DNA from: Dickeya zeae NCPPB 2538 | Lineage (GTDB): Bacteria > Pseudomonadota > Gammaproteobacteria > Enterobacterales > Enterobacteriaceae | Length of the DNA: 64,000 bases | Direction of reading: 5' to 3' | NCBI RefSeq assembly: GCF_000406165.1 | Contig: NZ_CM001977.1 | Location: forward strand, 1,596,809 to 1,660,808 | Shown here: one piece after another, positions 42,552-52,214 of the stretch | Position numbering within the stretch: the stretch's first letter is position 1 | How the letters are laid out: every line of letters begins with the position of its first letter | Notes under the pieces: generated by a model | Seen by the model: the letters and a program-made list of their open reading frames with translations, nothing else | Told to the model about the DNA's origin: nothing | Database searches by the model: none | Position numbers and translations under genes: made by a program

Positions 42552-44084
42552 TCAGGGACGCTGCTCGCCATCGACGTTCTGCGTTTGCGTCAGCCAGGTA
42601 CGTGCCAGCTCATCAAACGGCAAGGGTCTGGAGAAGAAATACCCCTGCATGAAGTTGATCTGCTTACGGGATAAGAATTCGGCCTGATATTCGGTTTCCA
42701 CCCCTTCGGCGATCGTCATCAGTTTCATTTGCTGTGCCAGATCGATAACACAGTTCACCAGCGTGCTGGATTGCGGATCGTTTTCGTCGATCATGCTGAC
42801 AAACGACTGGTCGATTTTGATGACGTTGACGTGCAATTTTCTGAGATAGTCAAAATTAGAATAACCGGTACCGAAATCGTCCAGTGCTATCAAGACACCG
42901 GCATCACTGAGTTTTTTGAAGAATGCGATGGTGTCCAGTGTAATGTCGACTTTTTCCCGTTCAGTAATTTCAATCATCAAATGCACGTTTTTATCGCCGA
43001 AGGCGGTGATGAAATTCTGGCAGTCAGTAATAAAATCGTCTGACTGGCAGTGCTGAGCGCTGATGTTAATCGCAATGTGTAAATTGTCTGGCAACGAGTC
43101 CAGATGCGGTGTCAAATCGCGTACCACACTACTCATTAGCGTACGTGTCAGGGGGATAATCAGCCCGCTTTGTTCGCACAGCGGAATGAAAATATCGGGG
43201 GGAATAAACCCGCTTTTCGGATGGTGCCAGCGCGCCAGCACTTCCACACCGTAGATTTCCCGCGATTCATTCGCGATAACCGGCTGGTAATAGGGTAACA
43301 CTTCCTGATTTTCGATGGCGCGTCGAATACCGTCATAAGGCGAGTTAAAGCGTGTCGAATATTTATAGGCCAGCACACCGGAACCCAGCGCAATAAAAAA
43401 CACCACCAGAAAAGTCATTTTTTCCTGATCCCAGAAATCGGCAATAGAATATTTATCGTTACTTGGAAACAGAATAGCGAAATGATAGTGGCTGGAGGGG
43501 GTAATAACAAAATTATGTAGAGCGTCCGGGGTAAGTGTTGATACTTTATTCTCACGCGATATCCAGGTATTGCCGACGGATAAATAAAGGTCTCGCCGTT
43601 TACTCAGTAAATCGAGCACATTCGTCAGGTGTTGACCGTGAATGGCCACCCCCACACTGCCGGATGGCGTGTTGCCGAGGTACATAATCAGGGTTCTGTC
43701 CGGCGTGACCGAGTTCCCGGCCAGCAGCGCCAATTCCCGCATATGGAAACGCTCCAACGCAGCGGGGCGGTTATCCACACCATACAAGGATGAGCAGTAC
43801 ACCACGTCGTTCTTGATCAAACTGACCGTGCGCAGGTGGCTGCCAAGGGCTGCCGTCATATTCAATTGCCGGATAACGTCAGGCGTGCAGGGGTAGGCCA
43901 GTAGCGGTTTGCTTCCTTCTACCGCGTCTTTAGCCTCATTGAGAATGTCTTCAATATTACTGACCGCTCGTTGCGCATTGTCATACGCGCCCTGACGATC
44001 AGTACGGTAGTCCTGATAATAAATTACCCATAAGCCCACGGCGAACATCGCTAAAAAAGTCAGAAAAGCGATTAGTTTATTCAT
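42552..44084 (-). CDS. CSS-motif EAL domain protein, predicted c-di-GMP phosphodiesterase
   Basis: A 510-residue inner-membrane enzyme. A first helix (about 4-22) and a second (about 222-241) enclose a periplasmic CSS domain with Cys66 and the CSS motif at 97-99. In relatives, oxidation of these cysteines by DsbA/DsbB lowers activity. The cytoplasmic EAL domain (about 250-505) keeps all catalytic residues: Glu281 (EVLAR), Asn340, Glu372 (EITERE), Asp402 and Asp403 (ALDDFGTGYS), Lys423 and Glu460 (AEGVET). It should therefore hydrolyse c-di-GMP and favour motility or virulence over biofilm. It lies alone downstream of mfd. Confidence 0.92.
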   Translation of the reverse strand: MNKLIAFLTFLAMFAVGLWVIYYQDYRTDRQGAYDNAQRAVSNIEDILNEAKDAVEGSKPLLAYPCTPDVIRQLNMTAALGSHLRTVSLIKNDVVYCSSLYGVDNRPAALERFHMRELALLAGNSVTPDRTLIMYLGNTPSGSVGVAIHGQHLTNVLDLLSKRRDLYLSVGNTWISRENKVSTLTPDALHNFVITPSSHYHFAILFPSNDKYSIADFWDQEKMTFLVVFFIALGSGVLAYKYSTRFNSPYDGIRRAIENQEVLPYYQPVIANESREIYGVEVLARWHHPKSGFIPPDIFIPLCEQSGLIIPLTRTLMSSVVRDLTPHLDSLPDNLHIAINISAQHCQSDDFITDCQNFITAFGDKNVHLMIEITEREKVDITLDTIAFFKKLSDAGVLIALDDFGTGYSNFDYLRKLHVNVIKIDQSFVSMIDENDPQSSTLVNCVIDLAQQMKLMTIAEGVETEYQAEFLSRKQINFMQGYFFSRPLPFDELARTWLTQTQNVDGEQRP

Positions 44085-44313
44085 TGGTTGTGGCCCTTGA
44101 TCCGACCTTATCGTTGTTTTATATCCATCATCGTTACTATTGCAGGGATAACCCGTCCATCCGTGGACACCTTGCCCCGGTGGGCCAACGCGGTGTATGC
44201 AAAACGTAATACGTTCTGTCCTGCAATCTGAATATTCTGGATATATATCGGCGATTATTCCTTTGATTTTAGTCGGGCCACAAGAATTAGTTCAGAAAAG
44301 TCATCAAGTCATT

Positions 44314-44376
44314 TATACCCGTCATACTTCACGCTGCAGGTACGTTGGCCCTGCAGCTCGAATTATTTAGGGTATA
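44314..44376. repeat. Palindromic intergenic repeat between the EAL gene and mfd
   Basis: Outer arms TATACCC and GGGTATA (44314-44320, 44370-44376) enclose inner arms GCTGCAGG and CCTGCAGC (44333-44340, 44350-44357). It resembles short mobile palindromes common in related genomes and shares TACCC-AAATAATTCGAG with 40212-40246. The remaining bases of 44085-44385 show no gene. It ends 9 bases before the mfd stop and may act on the mfd 3' end. Confidence 0.65.
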
Positions 44377-44385
44377 GCAACGTCA

Positions 44386-47300
44386 TCAGGCCGCGCACGT
44401 ATGCTGTGCCATCTCCTCCAGCAGTTGGGTGATAAACGTCAGTCGTTTCGGGTATCCGTCCAACTCTTTGATGAATTTCAACCGAGTCGGCCCATCCAGT
44501 CGATACACTTTGGGGTCGCGTTGTAACAGGCCGATAAGGTGTGTCGGGTCGACACGATTGTGCTGGCTGAATTCGATGAACCCGCCTTTGTCATTGCCTT
44601 CAATGCGTTTGATGCCCAATGCTTGTGCCTGCTGGCGCAATGCCGCGACCTGTAGCAAGTGGCGGGCGGCGTCCGGCAATGTACCGAAACGGTCGATCAG
44701 CTCCGCTTTCAGGTCATCCAGTTCGTTATCGTTTTTGGCGCTGGCGATGCGTTTATAGAACGACAAACGGGTATTGACGTCAGGAATGAAGTCGTCTGGT
44801 AACAGTGCAGGCAGGCGCAATTCTACGTCGGTCTGACTGCTAAGCAGGTCGTCGAGCGACGGTTCTCGCCCCGCTTTGAGTGATTCTACGGCGCTTTCCA
44901 GTAACTCCATGTACAGCGAGAAGCCGACGCTTTCCATCTGGCCGCTCTGGTCTTCACCCAGCAATTCCCCTGCACCGCGGATTTCAAGGTCGTGGGTGGC
45001 AAGGGCAAAACCGGCACCTAAATCTTCCAGCGACGCAATAGCCTCCAGTCGCTTGTGGGCATCACTGCTCATCGCTTTGGGGGTGGGGGTCAGCAGGTAA
45101 GCGTAAGCCTGATGGTGTGAACGGCCGACGCGGCCACGTAACTGATGCAACTGTGCCAGGCCGAAATGGTCGGCGCGCTCAATGATGATGGTATTGGCAC
45201 TGGGGATGTCGATCCCGGTTTCTATGATGGTGGTGCACACCAGCACATTGAAACGCTGATGATGGAAATCGTTCATCACCCGCTCCAGGTCGCGTTCGCG
45301 CATCTGTCCATGACCGATGGCGATACGCGCTTCCGGTACCAGCTCGCTGAGTCGTTGGGCGGCTTTTTCGATGTTTTCCACGTCGTTGTAGAGGTAATAC
45401 ACCTGCCCGCCGCGCAGAATTTCACGCAGCATCGCCTCACGCACTACCAGATTGTCGTACTCACGCACAAAGGTTTTCACCGCCAGACGACGAGCGGGCG
45501 GTGTGGCGATGATCGACAAATCACGGATGCCGCTCATTGCCATATTCAGGGTACGCGGAATCGGCGTAGCAGTGAGGGTCAGGATATCCACATTGGCACG
45601 CATCGCTTTAATGCGCTCTTTGTGGCGCACGCCGAAGCGGTGTTCTTCATCGACGATCAATAACCCCAAATCCCGCCAGCGGACATCGCTTTGCAGTAAT
45701 TTGTGGGTACCGATCAGGATATCCACTTTGCCTTCCTGGGTTTGTTCCAGCACCTGCGTCTGCTCTTTCTGGCTGCGAAAGCGTGACAGCATTTCAATGC
45801 GCACCGGCCAGTTGGCGAAACGGTCACGGAAATTGTCGAAGTGCTGCTGCGCCAGCAAGGTGGTCGGCACCAGTACCGCCACCTGCTTATGGTTTTCCAC
45901 CGCCAAAAACGCCGCGCGCATCGCCACTTCGGTTTTGCCGAAGCCAACATCACCGCACACCAGCCGGTCCATCGCCAACGGTCGGCACATGTCGCTCAGC
46001 ACGGCGTTGATAGCCTGCGCCTGATCCGGGGTGGTATCAAACGGAAAGCCCTGACAGAACAATTGGTACTGTTCGCGATCGTGCTTGAACGCGAAGCCGG
46101 TGTGCGCCGCGCGTTGGGCATACACATCCAGCAGTTCGGCGGCCACGTCACGCACTTTCTCCGCCGCTTTCTGCCGTGCTCGCGTCCAGGCGTCGCCGCC
46201 CAGTTTATGCAGTGGCGCGCTTTCTTCCGCACCACCGGCGTAGCGGCTGATCAGGTGCAACGAGGAGACCGGCACGTACAGTTTGTCTTCACCGGCGTAG
46301 TGCAGAATCAGGTATTCCGCCTTGATGCCACCCGCTTCCAGCGTGGTCAGCCCGGCGTAACGGCCGACGCCGTGTTCAAGGTGCACTACCGGTTGGCCTG
46401 GGCGCAGTTCCGCCAGATTGCGAATTAACGTATCGGTATTGATGGTACGGCGGCTGTCCTGGCGCCGACGACTGACGCGCTCACCCAGCAGGTCGCTTTC
46501 GCAGATCAGCGCGCGCTGGCGCAGGGTGTCAATAAAGCCGTGTTCGCTGGCCCCTATCATCAGGTAACATCCGGGGGATGACAGCTGTTCAAGACGTTTT
46601 ACCGGCGTTGGCGACAACTTGATGCGGGACAGTAACTCTTGCAAGGTTTCCCGGCGGCCTTCGCTCTCCACCGAAAACACCACCTGCCCGTTAAACTGCT
46701 CCACGAAACGGCGCAGCGCATCCAACGGCGATTTATTCTGATGCTGGACCGCCAGATCCGGCAGCGACTGGTAGCCCATATTCAGGTTGGCGGCTTTGTC
46801 CGGCAGCGTATCGCTGCGAAGCTGTACGCGTGGAAACTGCTTGAGCTCGGCGAACAGCGCATCAACCGGTAGCCACAGTGCCTCCGGCGACAACAGTGGG
46901 CGCATTGGGTCGACGCGGCGGCTGTCATGACGTTGCTGAACATCCTGCCAGAAGCGCTCGGCACCTTGCTGGATATCGCCAGTATTGACCAGCAGCGTAC
47001 CGGCTGGCAGATAACTGAACAACGCGGGCAGCGGCTGGTCGAAAAACAGCGGCTGCCAGTATTCGATCCCGGCGGGCAGGGTACCTTTACTCACCTGCTG
47101 ATAGATATGCTCGGCGTCGCGCCTGACCTCAAACTGCTCGCGCCACTGGCTGCGAAACAGCTCGATGGCGTTTTTGTCAGTAGGAAATTCCCGCGCCGGC
47201 AACAAATGAATCTGTTCGACTTCATTCAGGGTTCGTTGGGTATCGGCGTCGAACAGTCGCAGGCTGTCTATCTCGTCATCGAAGAAATCAATACGAAACG

Positions 47301-47835
47301 GCTCTTCGCTCCCCATCGGGAACAGGTCAAGCAACGCGCCACGGGTGGCGAATTCGCCATGTTCCATCACCTGATCGACGCTACGATAACCGGCCTGTTC
47401 CAACTGGCCGCGCAGCCGGTCACGAGACAGGCGCTGGCCTTTTTTCAGCATCAACGCATGGCCGTGCAGGAACGCGTGCGGGCACACTTTCTGCATCAGG
47501 GTATTGACCGGCAAGATCAACACGCCGCGTGTTAGCGAGGGAAGCTGGTAAAGCGTAGAGAGACGGGCGGAGATAATTTCCTGGTGGGGCGAGAAGCTGT
47601 CGTAGGGCAGCGTTTCCCAATCTGGCAGCGTCATGACCGGGTGGCCGGTAAATTGCTGAATTTCGTCGCGCAAGCGCAGAGCATTTTGCATGTCGGGCGT
47701 AATCAGCACCACCAGTCCGGTGTGGCGTTCAACGATTTCTGCGCATTCGACGGCGCAGGCGGCACCGGTAAGCTGACCCAGCAGGCGTTGTTCGCCCGCT
47801 TTGCCAGGCAAGGTATAGCGATATTGTTCAGGCAT
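44386..47835 (-). CDS. mfd: Transcription-repair coupling factor Mfd
   Basis: Mfd removes RNA polymerase stalled at DNA damage and recruits UvrA. The protein is 1149 residues (E. coli 1148). An N-terminal UvrB-like module (about 1-350) precedes the RNA polymerase interaction domain (VVHLEHGVGRYAGL near 485). The RecG-like motor has Walker A GDVGFGKTEVA, motif II DEEHRFG and motif III TLTATPIPRT. A C-terminal TRCF domain contains LLPDDFIPDVNTRLSFYKR. The start at 47835 matches E. coli MPEQYRYTLP; an ATG directly before it at 47838 is equally possible. It is divergent from lolC. Confidence 0.97.
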   Translation of the reverse strand: MPEQYRYTLPGKAGEQRLLGQLTGAACAVECAEIVERHTGLVVLITPDMQNALRLRDEIQQFTGHPVMTLPDWETLPYDSFSPHQEIISARLSTLYQLPSLTRGVLILPVNTLMQKVCPHAFLHGHALMLKKGQRLSRDRLRGQLEQAGYRSVDQVMEHGEFATRGALLDLFPMGSEEPFRIDFFDDEIDSLRLFDADTQRTLNEVEQIHLLPAREFPTDKNAIELFRSQWREQFEVRRDAEHIYQQVSKGTLPAGIEYWQPLFFDQPLPALFSYLPAGTLLVNTGDIQQGAERFWQDVQQRHDSRRVDPMRPLLSPEALWLPVDALFAELKQFPRVQLRSDTLPDKAANLNMGYQSLPDLAVQHQNKSPLDALRRFVEQFNGQVVFSVESEGRRETLQELLSRIKLSPTPVKRLEQLSSPGCYLMIGASEHGFIDTLRQRALICESDLLGERVSRRRQDSRRTINTDTLIRNLAELRPGQPVVHLEHGVGRYAGLTTLEAGGIKAEYLILHYAGEDKLYVPVSSLHLISRYAGGAEESAPLHKLGGDAWTRARQKAAEKVRDVAAELLDVYAQRAAHTGFAFKHDREQYQLFCQGFPFDTTPDQAQAINAVLSDMCRPLAMDRLVCGDVGFGKTEVAMRAAFLAVENHKQVAVLVPTTLLAQQHFDNFRDRFANWPVRIEMLSRFRSQKEQTQVLEQTQEGKVDILIGTHKLLQSDVRWRDLGLLIVDEEHRFGVRHKERIKAMRANVDILTLTATPIPRTLNMAMSGIRDLSIIATPPARRLAVKTFVREYDNLVVREAMLREILRGGQVYYLYNDVENIEKAAQRLSELVPEARIAIGHGQMRERDLERVMNDFHHQRFNVLVCTTIIETGIDIPSANTIIIERADHFGLAQLHQLRGRVGRSHHQAYAYLLTPTPKAMSSDAHKRLEAIASLEDLGAGFALATHDLEIRGAGELLGEDQSGQMESVGFSLYMELLESAVESLKAGREPSLDDLLSSQTDVELRLPALLPDDFIPDVNTRLSFYKRIASAKNDNELDDLKAELIDRFGTLPDAARHLLQVAALRQQAQALGIKRIEGNDKGGFIEFSQHNRVDPTHLIGLLQRDPKVYRLDGPTRLKFIKELDGYPKRLTFITQLLEEMAQHTCAA

Positions 47836-47966
47836 CATCCGATTATCAGGTCTCGATATCCACTAAGAAAAAGTCGGGAAGAGAGAGGCTTAGGGTTCCA
47901 TAAAGCGGTACTACCCTTTATTATCCTTGTTCACTTTGCTTTAGCAACCTCATCCAGACGGATTTC

Positions 47967-49172
47967 ATGCATCAACCTGTCGCACTTTTTATCGGCCTGC
48001 GCTATATGCGAGGGCGGGCCGCGGACCGCTTTGGGCGGTTTGTTTCCTGGTTGTCCGCCATTGGCATTACCCTCGGAGTGATGGCGCTGGTCACCGTCTT
48101 GTCGGTGATGAACGGCTTTGAGCGGGAACTGGAAAACAGCATTCTGGGGCTGATGCCTCAGGCACTCATCACGACGCCGCAAGGCTCCCTGAATCCTCAG
48201 ACATTGTCTGCCGCGTCACTCTCTGGTCTGACGGGCGTCAGGCGCATTGCACCGCTGACGACCGGCGATGTGGTGCTGCAAAGCGCCCGCAGCGTGGCGG
48301 TAGGGGTGATGCTGGGTGTCAACCCGGATGAACAAGAGCCGTTGGCGAACTACCTGACACATGGCGCGTCATTACAGCAACTGCAGCCAGGGCAATATCA
48401 GGTGATTCTCGGTGAGCAACTGGCCAACCAGCTTGGCGTTAAACCCGGCGATCAACTGCGCCTGATGGTCACCAGCGCCAGTCAGTTGACGCCGATGGGG
48501 CGGGTGCCCAGTCAGCGTTTGTTTACCGTGGTCGGCACGTTTTATGCCCACAGCGAAGTGGATGGCTACCAACTGTTGGTGAACCAGCAGGATGCGTCGC
48601 GTCTGATGCACTACCCCCTTGGTAACATTACCGGCTGGCGGTTGTGGCTTGATCAACCTCTGGCGGTGGATACGCTGAGTCAGCAGACATTGCCGTCAGG
48701 AACGGTATGGAAAGACTGGCGTGAGCGCAAAGGGGAGTTGTTCCAGGCCGTCAGGATGGAGAAAAACATGATGGGGCTGTTGTTGAGCCTGATCGTGGCT
48801 GTCGCGGCGTTCAATATCATTACCTCACTGGGTTTGCTGGTGATGGAGAAACAGGGCGAGATCGCCATTTTGCAAACGCAGGGGCTGACCCGGCGGCAAA
48901 TCATGGCAGTCTTTATGGTTCAGGGCGGCGGCGCGGGTGTGGTGGGCGCGCTGGTCGGGGCGATACTGGGTATGGTGCTGGCCAGCCAGTTGAATACGCT
49001 GATACCGATGCTGGGGCTGTTGATTGACGGTGGTTCGCTACCGGTACAAATCCAGCCGTTGCAGGTGATCGCCATTGCGCTGGTCGCTATGCTGCTGGCG
49101 TTGCTTTCCACGCTTTATCCTTCCTGGCGCGCGGCCGCCACCCATCCCGCAGAGGCTTTACGTTATGAGTAA
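47967..49172 (+). CDS. lolC: Lipoprotein-releasing system permease LolC
   Basis: LolC is an inner-membrane subunit of the LolCDE ABC machine that lifts mature lipoproteins out of the inner membrane and hands them to LolA. The protein is 401 residues with a membrane helix near 25-48, a large periplasmic domain with the hook region, and three helices near the C-terminus. FIGLRYMRGR at residues 8-17 and VLSVMNGFERELENSI are family features. Its end overlaps lolD by 8 bases. Confidence 0.95.
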   Translation: MHQPVALFIGLRYMRGRAADRFGRFVSWLSAIGITLGVMALVTVLSVMNGFERELENSILGLMPQALITTPQGSLNPQTLSAASLSGLTGVRRIAPLTTGDVVLQSARSVAVGVMLGVNPDEQEPLANYLTHGASLQQLQPGQYQVILGEQLANQLGVKPGDQLRLMVTSASQLTPMGRVPSQRLFTVVGTFYAHSEVDGYQLLVNQQDASRLMHYPLGNITGWRLWLDQPLAVDTLSQQTLPSGTVWKDWRERKGELFQAVRMEKNMMGLLLSLIVAVAAFNIITSLGLLVMEKQGEIAILQTQGLTRRQIMAVFMVQGGGAGVVGALVGAILGMVLASQLNTLIPMLGLLIDGGSLPVQIQPLQVIAIALVAMLLALLSTLYPSWRAAATHPAEALRYE

Positions 49173-49872
49173 TTCACCTTTATTGCAGTGCCGTCAGCTG
49201 TGTAAACGCTATCAGGAAGGCAACCTGTCGACCGATGTGCTGCGCGATGTGTCATTTGAAATGCAGAATGGCGAGATGATGGCGATTGTCGGCAGCTCTG
49301 GATCCGGTAAAAGTACCTTGTTGCATTTGCTGGGTGGGCTGGACGCGCCGACCTCCGGTGAGGTGGTGTTCAAGGGTAACACGTTGAATCAACTGTCAGC
49401 GGCGGCGAAAGCGGCGCTGCGTAACCGCGAACTGGGTTTTATCTATCAGTTTCATCATCTGCTGCCGGATTTCACCGCGCTGGAAAATGTGGCGATGCCG
49501 CTGCTTATCGGTAATGTGGCCCCCAAAGAGGCCAAAGAACGCGCGCAAACCATGCTGGCGGCAGTCGGTCTGGCACAGCGCAGTCAGCACCGCTCTTCTG
49601 AATTGTCCGGTGGTGAGCGCCAGCGTGTGGCGATTGCCCGCGCGCTGGTGAATAACCCGTCACTGGTGCTGGCGGACGAGCCGACCGGCAACCTTGACCA
49701 GCGTACTACCGATGCCATTTTTGAGTTACTGGGTGAGCTGAACGTACGTCAGGGGACGGCGTTTTTGGTGGTCACCCACGACCTGAGTCTGGCCCGCCGT
49801 CTCGGCCGACAACTGGAAATGCGTGATGGACAGTTGCAGCAGGAGTTAACCCTGATGGGGGCGTCGCAATGA
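49165..49872 (+). CDS. lolD: Lipoprotein-releasing system ATP-binding protein LolD
   Basis: LolD is the ATPase of LolCDE at the cytoplasmic face. The protein is 235 residues. Walker A is GSSGSGKST, the signature is LSGGERQRVAIA and Walker B is LVLADEPTGNLD. The start at 49165 overlaps the end of lolC; longer frames upstream are inside lolC. It overlaps lolE by four bases (ATGA), so the three genes are translationally coupled. Confidence 0.96.
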   Translation: MSNSPLLQCRQLCKRYQEGNLSTDVLRDVSFEMQNGEMMAIVGSSGSGKSTLLHLLGGLDAPTSGEVVFKGNTLNQLSAAAKAALRNRELGFIYQFHHLLPDFTALENVAMPLLIGNVAPKEAKERAQTMLAAVGLAQRSQHRSSELSGGERQRVAIARALVNNPSLVLADEPTGNLDQRTTDAIFELLGELNVRQGTAFLVVTHDLSLARRLGRQLEMRDGQLQQELTLMGASQ

Positions 49873-51116
49873 CCTTTCCTCCGCTTTCGCTGCTGGTTGG
49901 GTTGCGTTTTAGCCGCGGGCGTCGTCGCAGCGGTATGGTATCGCTGATTTCGGTCATTTCCACCCTTGGTATCGCGCTGGGTGTCGCGGTATTGATAGTC
50001 GGACTGAGTGCCATGAACGGTTTCGAGCGTGAACTCAACAACCGTATTCTGGCCGTTGTACCGCACGGCGAGATCGAAGCGGGCGAGCAGCCGTTTCGCC
50101 ACTGGCAACCGTTGTTGCCGAAAATCGAACAGGTGCCTGGCGTGGCTGCTGCCGCGCCTTACGTCAGTTTTACCGGGCTGTTGGAAAACGGAGCCAGTCT
50201 CAAGGCGATTCAGTTCAAGGGCGTGGACCCACAACAGGAACTGAAGCTCAGCGCGTTACCCACATTCGTGCAGGATAACGCCTGGTCGCGTTTTCATGCC
50301 GGGGCGCAACAGGTAATTATCGGGAAAGGTGTGGCGGATACGCTGGGTGTGAAAAGTGGCGATTGGGTCACGGTCATGATCCCTAACAGCGACCCGCAGA
50401 TGAAGCTGTTGCAACCCAAGCGCATTCGCCTTCAGGTCGCGGGTATCCTGCAGTTGAGCGGTCAGTTGGATCATAGCCTGGCACTGGTACCGCTGGCGGA
50501 TGCGCAGCAGTATCTGGAGCTGGGTGATGGCGTGACCGGTATCGCCATCAAAGTGCAGGATGTGTTCGCCGCGCAGAAAGTGGTGCATGACGCTGGGGAA
50601 GCCACCAGCCTCTTTGTGTATATCCGCAGTTGGATCGGCACTTACGGGTACATGTACCGCGATATTCAAATGATCCGCACCATTATGTATCTGGCGATGG
50701 TGTTAGTGATTGGGGTGGCCTGTTTCAACATCGTTTCCACGCTGGTGATGGCGGTGAAGGACAAAAGCAGCGATATCGCGGTATTGCGCACGCTGGGAGC
50801 GGGCGATGGCCTTATCCGCGCGATTTTTGTCTGGTACGGGCTATTGGCCGGGTTGCTCGGTAGCATCGTCGGTACCGTGGTCGGGATTGTGGTCACGTTG
50901 CAACTGACGCCGATTATCCGTGGGCTTGAAACGCTTACCGGTCATCATTTCTTGTCCGGTGATATCTATTTCATCGATTTTCTGCCGTCCGAGCTGCACA
51001 TGCTGGACGTGGTTATCGTGTTGGGAACCTCGCTGGTGTTGAGTCTGATAGCCAGTTGGTATCCGGCCCGGCGCGCCAGCCGTATCGATCCGGCGCGGAT
51101 ATTGAGCGGTCAGTAA
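49869..51116 (+). CDS. lolE: Lipoprotein-releasing system permease LolE
   Basis: LolE is the second membrane subunit of LolCDE and binds the lipoprotein substrate. The protein is 415 residues with four helices and a large periplasmic domain, and resembles LolC along its length (LLVGLRFSRGR, GLSAMNGFERELNNRI). It ends ASRIDPARILSGQ, typical of the FtsX-like permease family. It starts within the end of lolD and is followed by a clear terminator. Confidence 0.95.
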   Translation: MTFPPLSLLVGLRFSRGRRRSGMVSLISVISTLGIALGVAVLIVGLSAMNGFERELNNRILAVVPHGEIEAGEQPFRHWQPLLPKIEQVPGVAAAAPYVSFTGLLENGASLKAIQFKGVDPQQELKLSALPTFVQDNAWSRFHAGAQQVIIGKGVADTLGVKSGDWVTVMIPNSDPQMKLLQPKRIRLQVAGILQLSGQLDHSLALVPLADAQQYLELGDGVTGIAIKVQDVFAAQKVVHDAGEATSLFVYIRSWIGTYGYMYRDIQMIRTIMYLAMVLVIGVACFNIVSTLVMAVKDKSSDIAVLRTLGAGDGLIRAIFVWYGLLAGLLGSIVGTVVGIVVTLQLTPIIRGLETLTGHHFLSGDIYFIDFLPSELHMLDVVIVLGTSLVLSLIASWYPARRASRIDPARILSGQ

Positions 51117-51121
51117 TCTGA

Positions 51122-51155
51122 AACGCCATTGCCTTAGGTAATGGCGTTGTTTTTT
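51122..51155 (+). terminator. Rho-independent terminator of lolCDE
   Basis: AACGCCATT pairs with AATGGCGTT with three further pairs towards a TTA loop, then GTTTTTT. It begins six bases after the lolE stop. Confidence 0.85.
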
Positions 51156-51184
51156 GTCCGATGTGCGACGTGAAGGGAGCATCC

Positions 51185-52111
51185 ATGTACTACGGCTTTG
51201 ACATCGGAGGCACCAAGATAGAGCTGGCGGTATTTGACGCCGGGCTACAGCGTATCTGGCAAAAACGTATTCCGACCCCCCGTGATGATTATGAGCATTT
51301 GTTAAATGACCTGATGACGTTAACACGTGAGGCGGATGCGTTGAGTGGGTGTCAGGGAACCGTCGGCGTCGGTGTGCCAGGCATGGAAAATGCGGATGAT
51401 GGCACCTTGTTCGCAGCCAACCTGCCCGCCGCGATGGGGCGACCGCTGCGGGCCGATCTCAGTCAGCGACTGCAACGTGAGGTTCGGCTCAGTAACGATG
51501 CCAATTGCTTTGCACTCTCGGAAGCCTGGGACAACGAATTTCGTGCTTACCCGGTGGTGCTGGGGATTATTCTCGGCACCGGTATGGGTGGTGGTCTGGT
51601 GGTGAACGGCCGGGTCGTTGACGGGAAAAACGGTGTCGCCGGGGAACTGGGACACTTTCGCCTGCCGGTCGATGCGCTGGATATTCTTGGCGCGTCTATT
51701 CCTCGGGTGCCCTGCGGCTGCGGGCGTACCGGTTGTGTGGAAAATTACCTTTCCGGACGTGGGTTTGAATGGTTGTACGCGCATTTTTACCATCGTACGT
51801 TGTCGGCACCGGAGATTATCCGTGCTTTCTACGCTGGCGACCCGCAGGCACAGACGCATGTCGATCGCTATCTGGCGTTGCTGGCGGTATGTTTGGGAAA
51901 TCTGCTAACGTTGATTGACCCGCATCTGGTCGTGTTTGGCGGTGGGTTGTCGAATTTCGATGAGATTTACCGTCAGTTGCCGCAGCGATTGCCAGACAAT
52001 CTGTTGCCGGTGGCTCGCGTCCCGCGTATTGAGAAAGCACGACATGGCGATGCAGGCGGCGTGCGCGGCGCAGCATTGCTACACTTGATGAGTCCGTCGC
52101 TGCCGTCCTGA
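51185..52111 (+). CDS. nagK: N-acetylglucosamine kinase NagK
   Basis: NagK phosphorylates GlcNAc released during cell-wall recycling, the step after NagZ. The protein is 308 residues (E. coli 303) of the ROK family. The phosphate loop GFDIGGTKIELAVFD is at residues 4-18 and the zinc cluster CGCGRTGC near residue 178, followed by VENYLSGRG. The start at 51185 follows GGGAGCATCC. It lies downstream of the lolCDE terminator and about 100 bases upstream of cobB, as in E. coli. Confidence 0.94.
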   Translation: MYYGFDIGGTKIELAVFDAGLQRIWQKRIPTPRDDYEHLLNDLMTLTREADALSGCQGTVGVGVPGMENADDGTLFAANLPAAMGRPLRADLSQRLQREVRLSNDANCFALSEAWDNEFRAYPVVLGIILGTGMGGGLVVNGRVVDGKNGVAGELGHFRLPVDALDILGASIPRVPCGCGRTGCVENYLSGRGFEWLYAHFYHRTLSAPEIIRAFYAGDPQAQTHVDRYLALLAVCLGNLLTLIDPHLVVFGGGLSNFDEIYRQLPQRLPDNLLPVARVPRIEKARHGDAGGVRGAALLHLMSPSLPS

Positions 52112-52214
52112 TGTGGATGCGGCGATGGATAACCCCGCTGTCAGAGCGGACATAAAGCGAACCCGCCGAGAGTCAATCAGCAGCGGTATGCGTAAGACAG
52201 GCTAAGGAGCAGAC

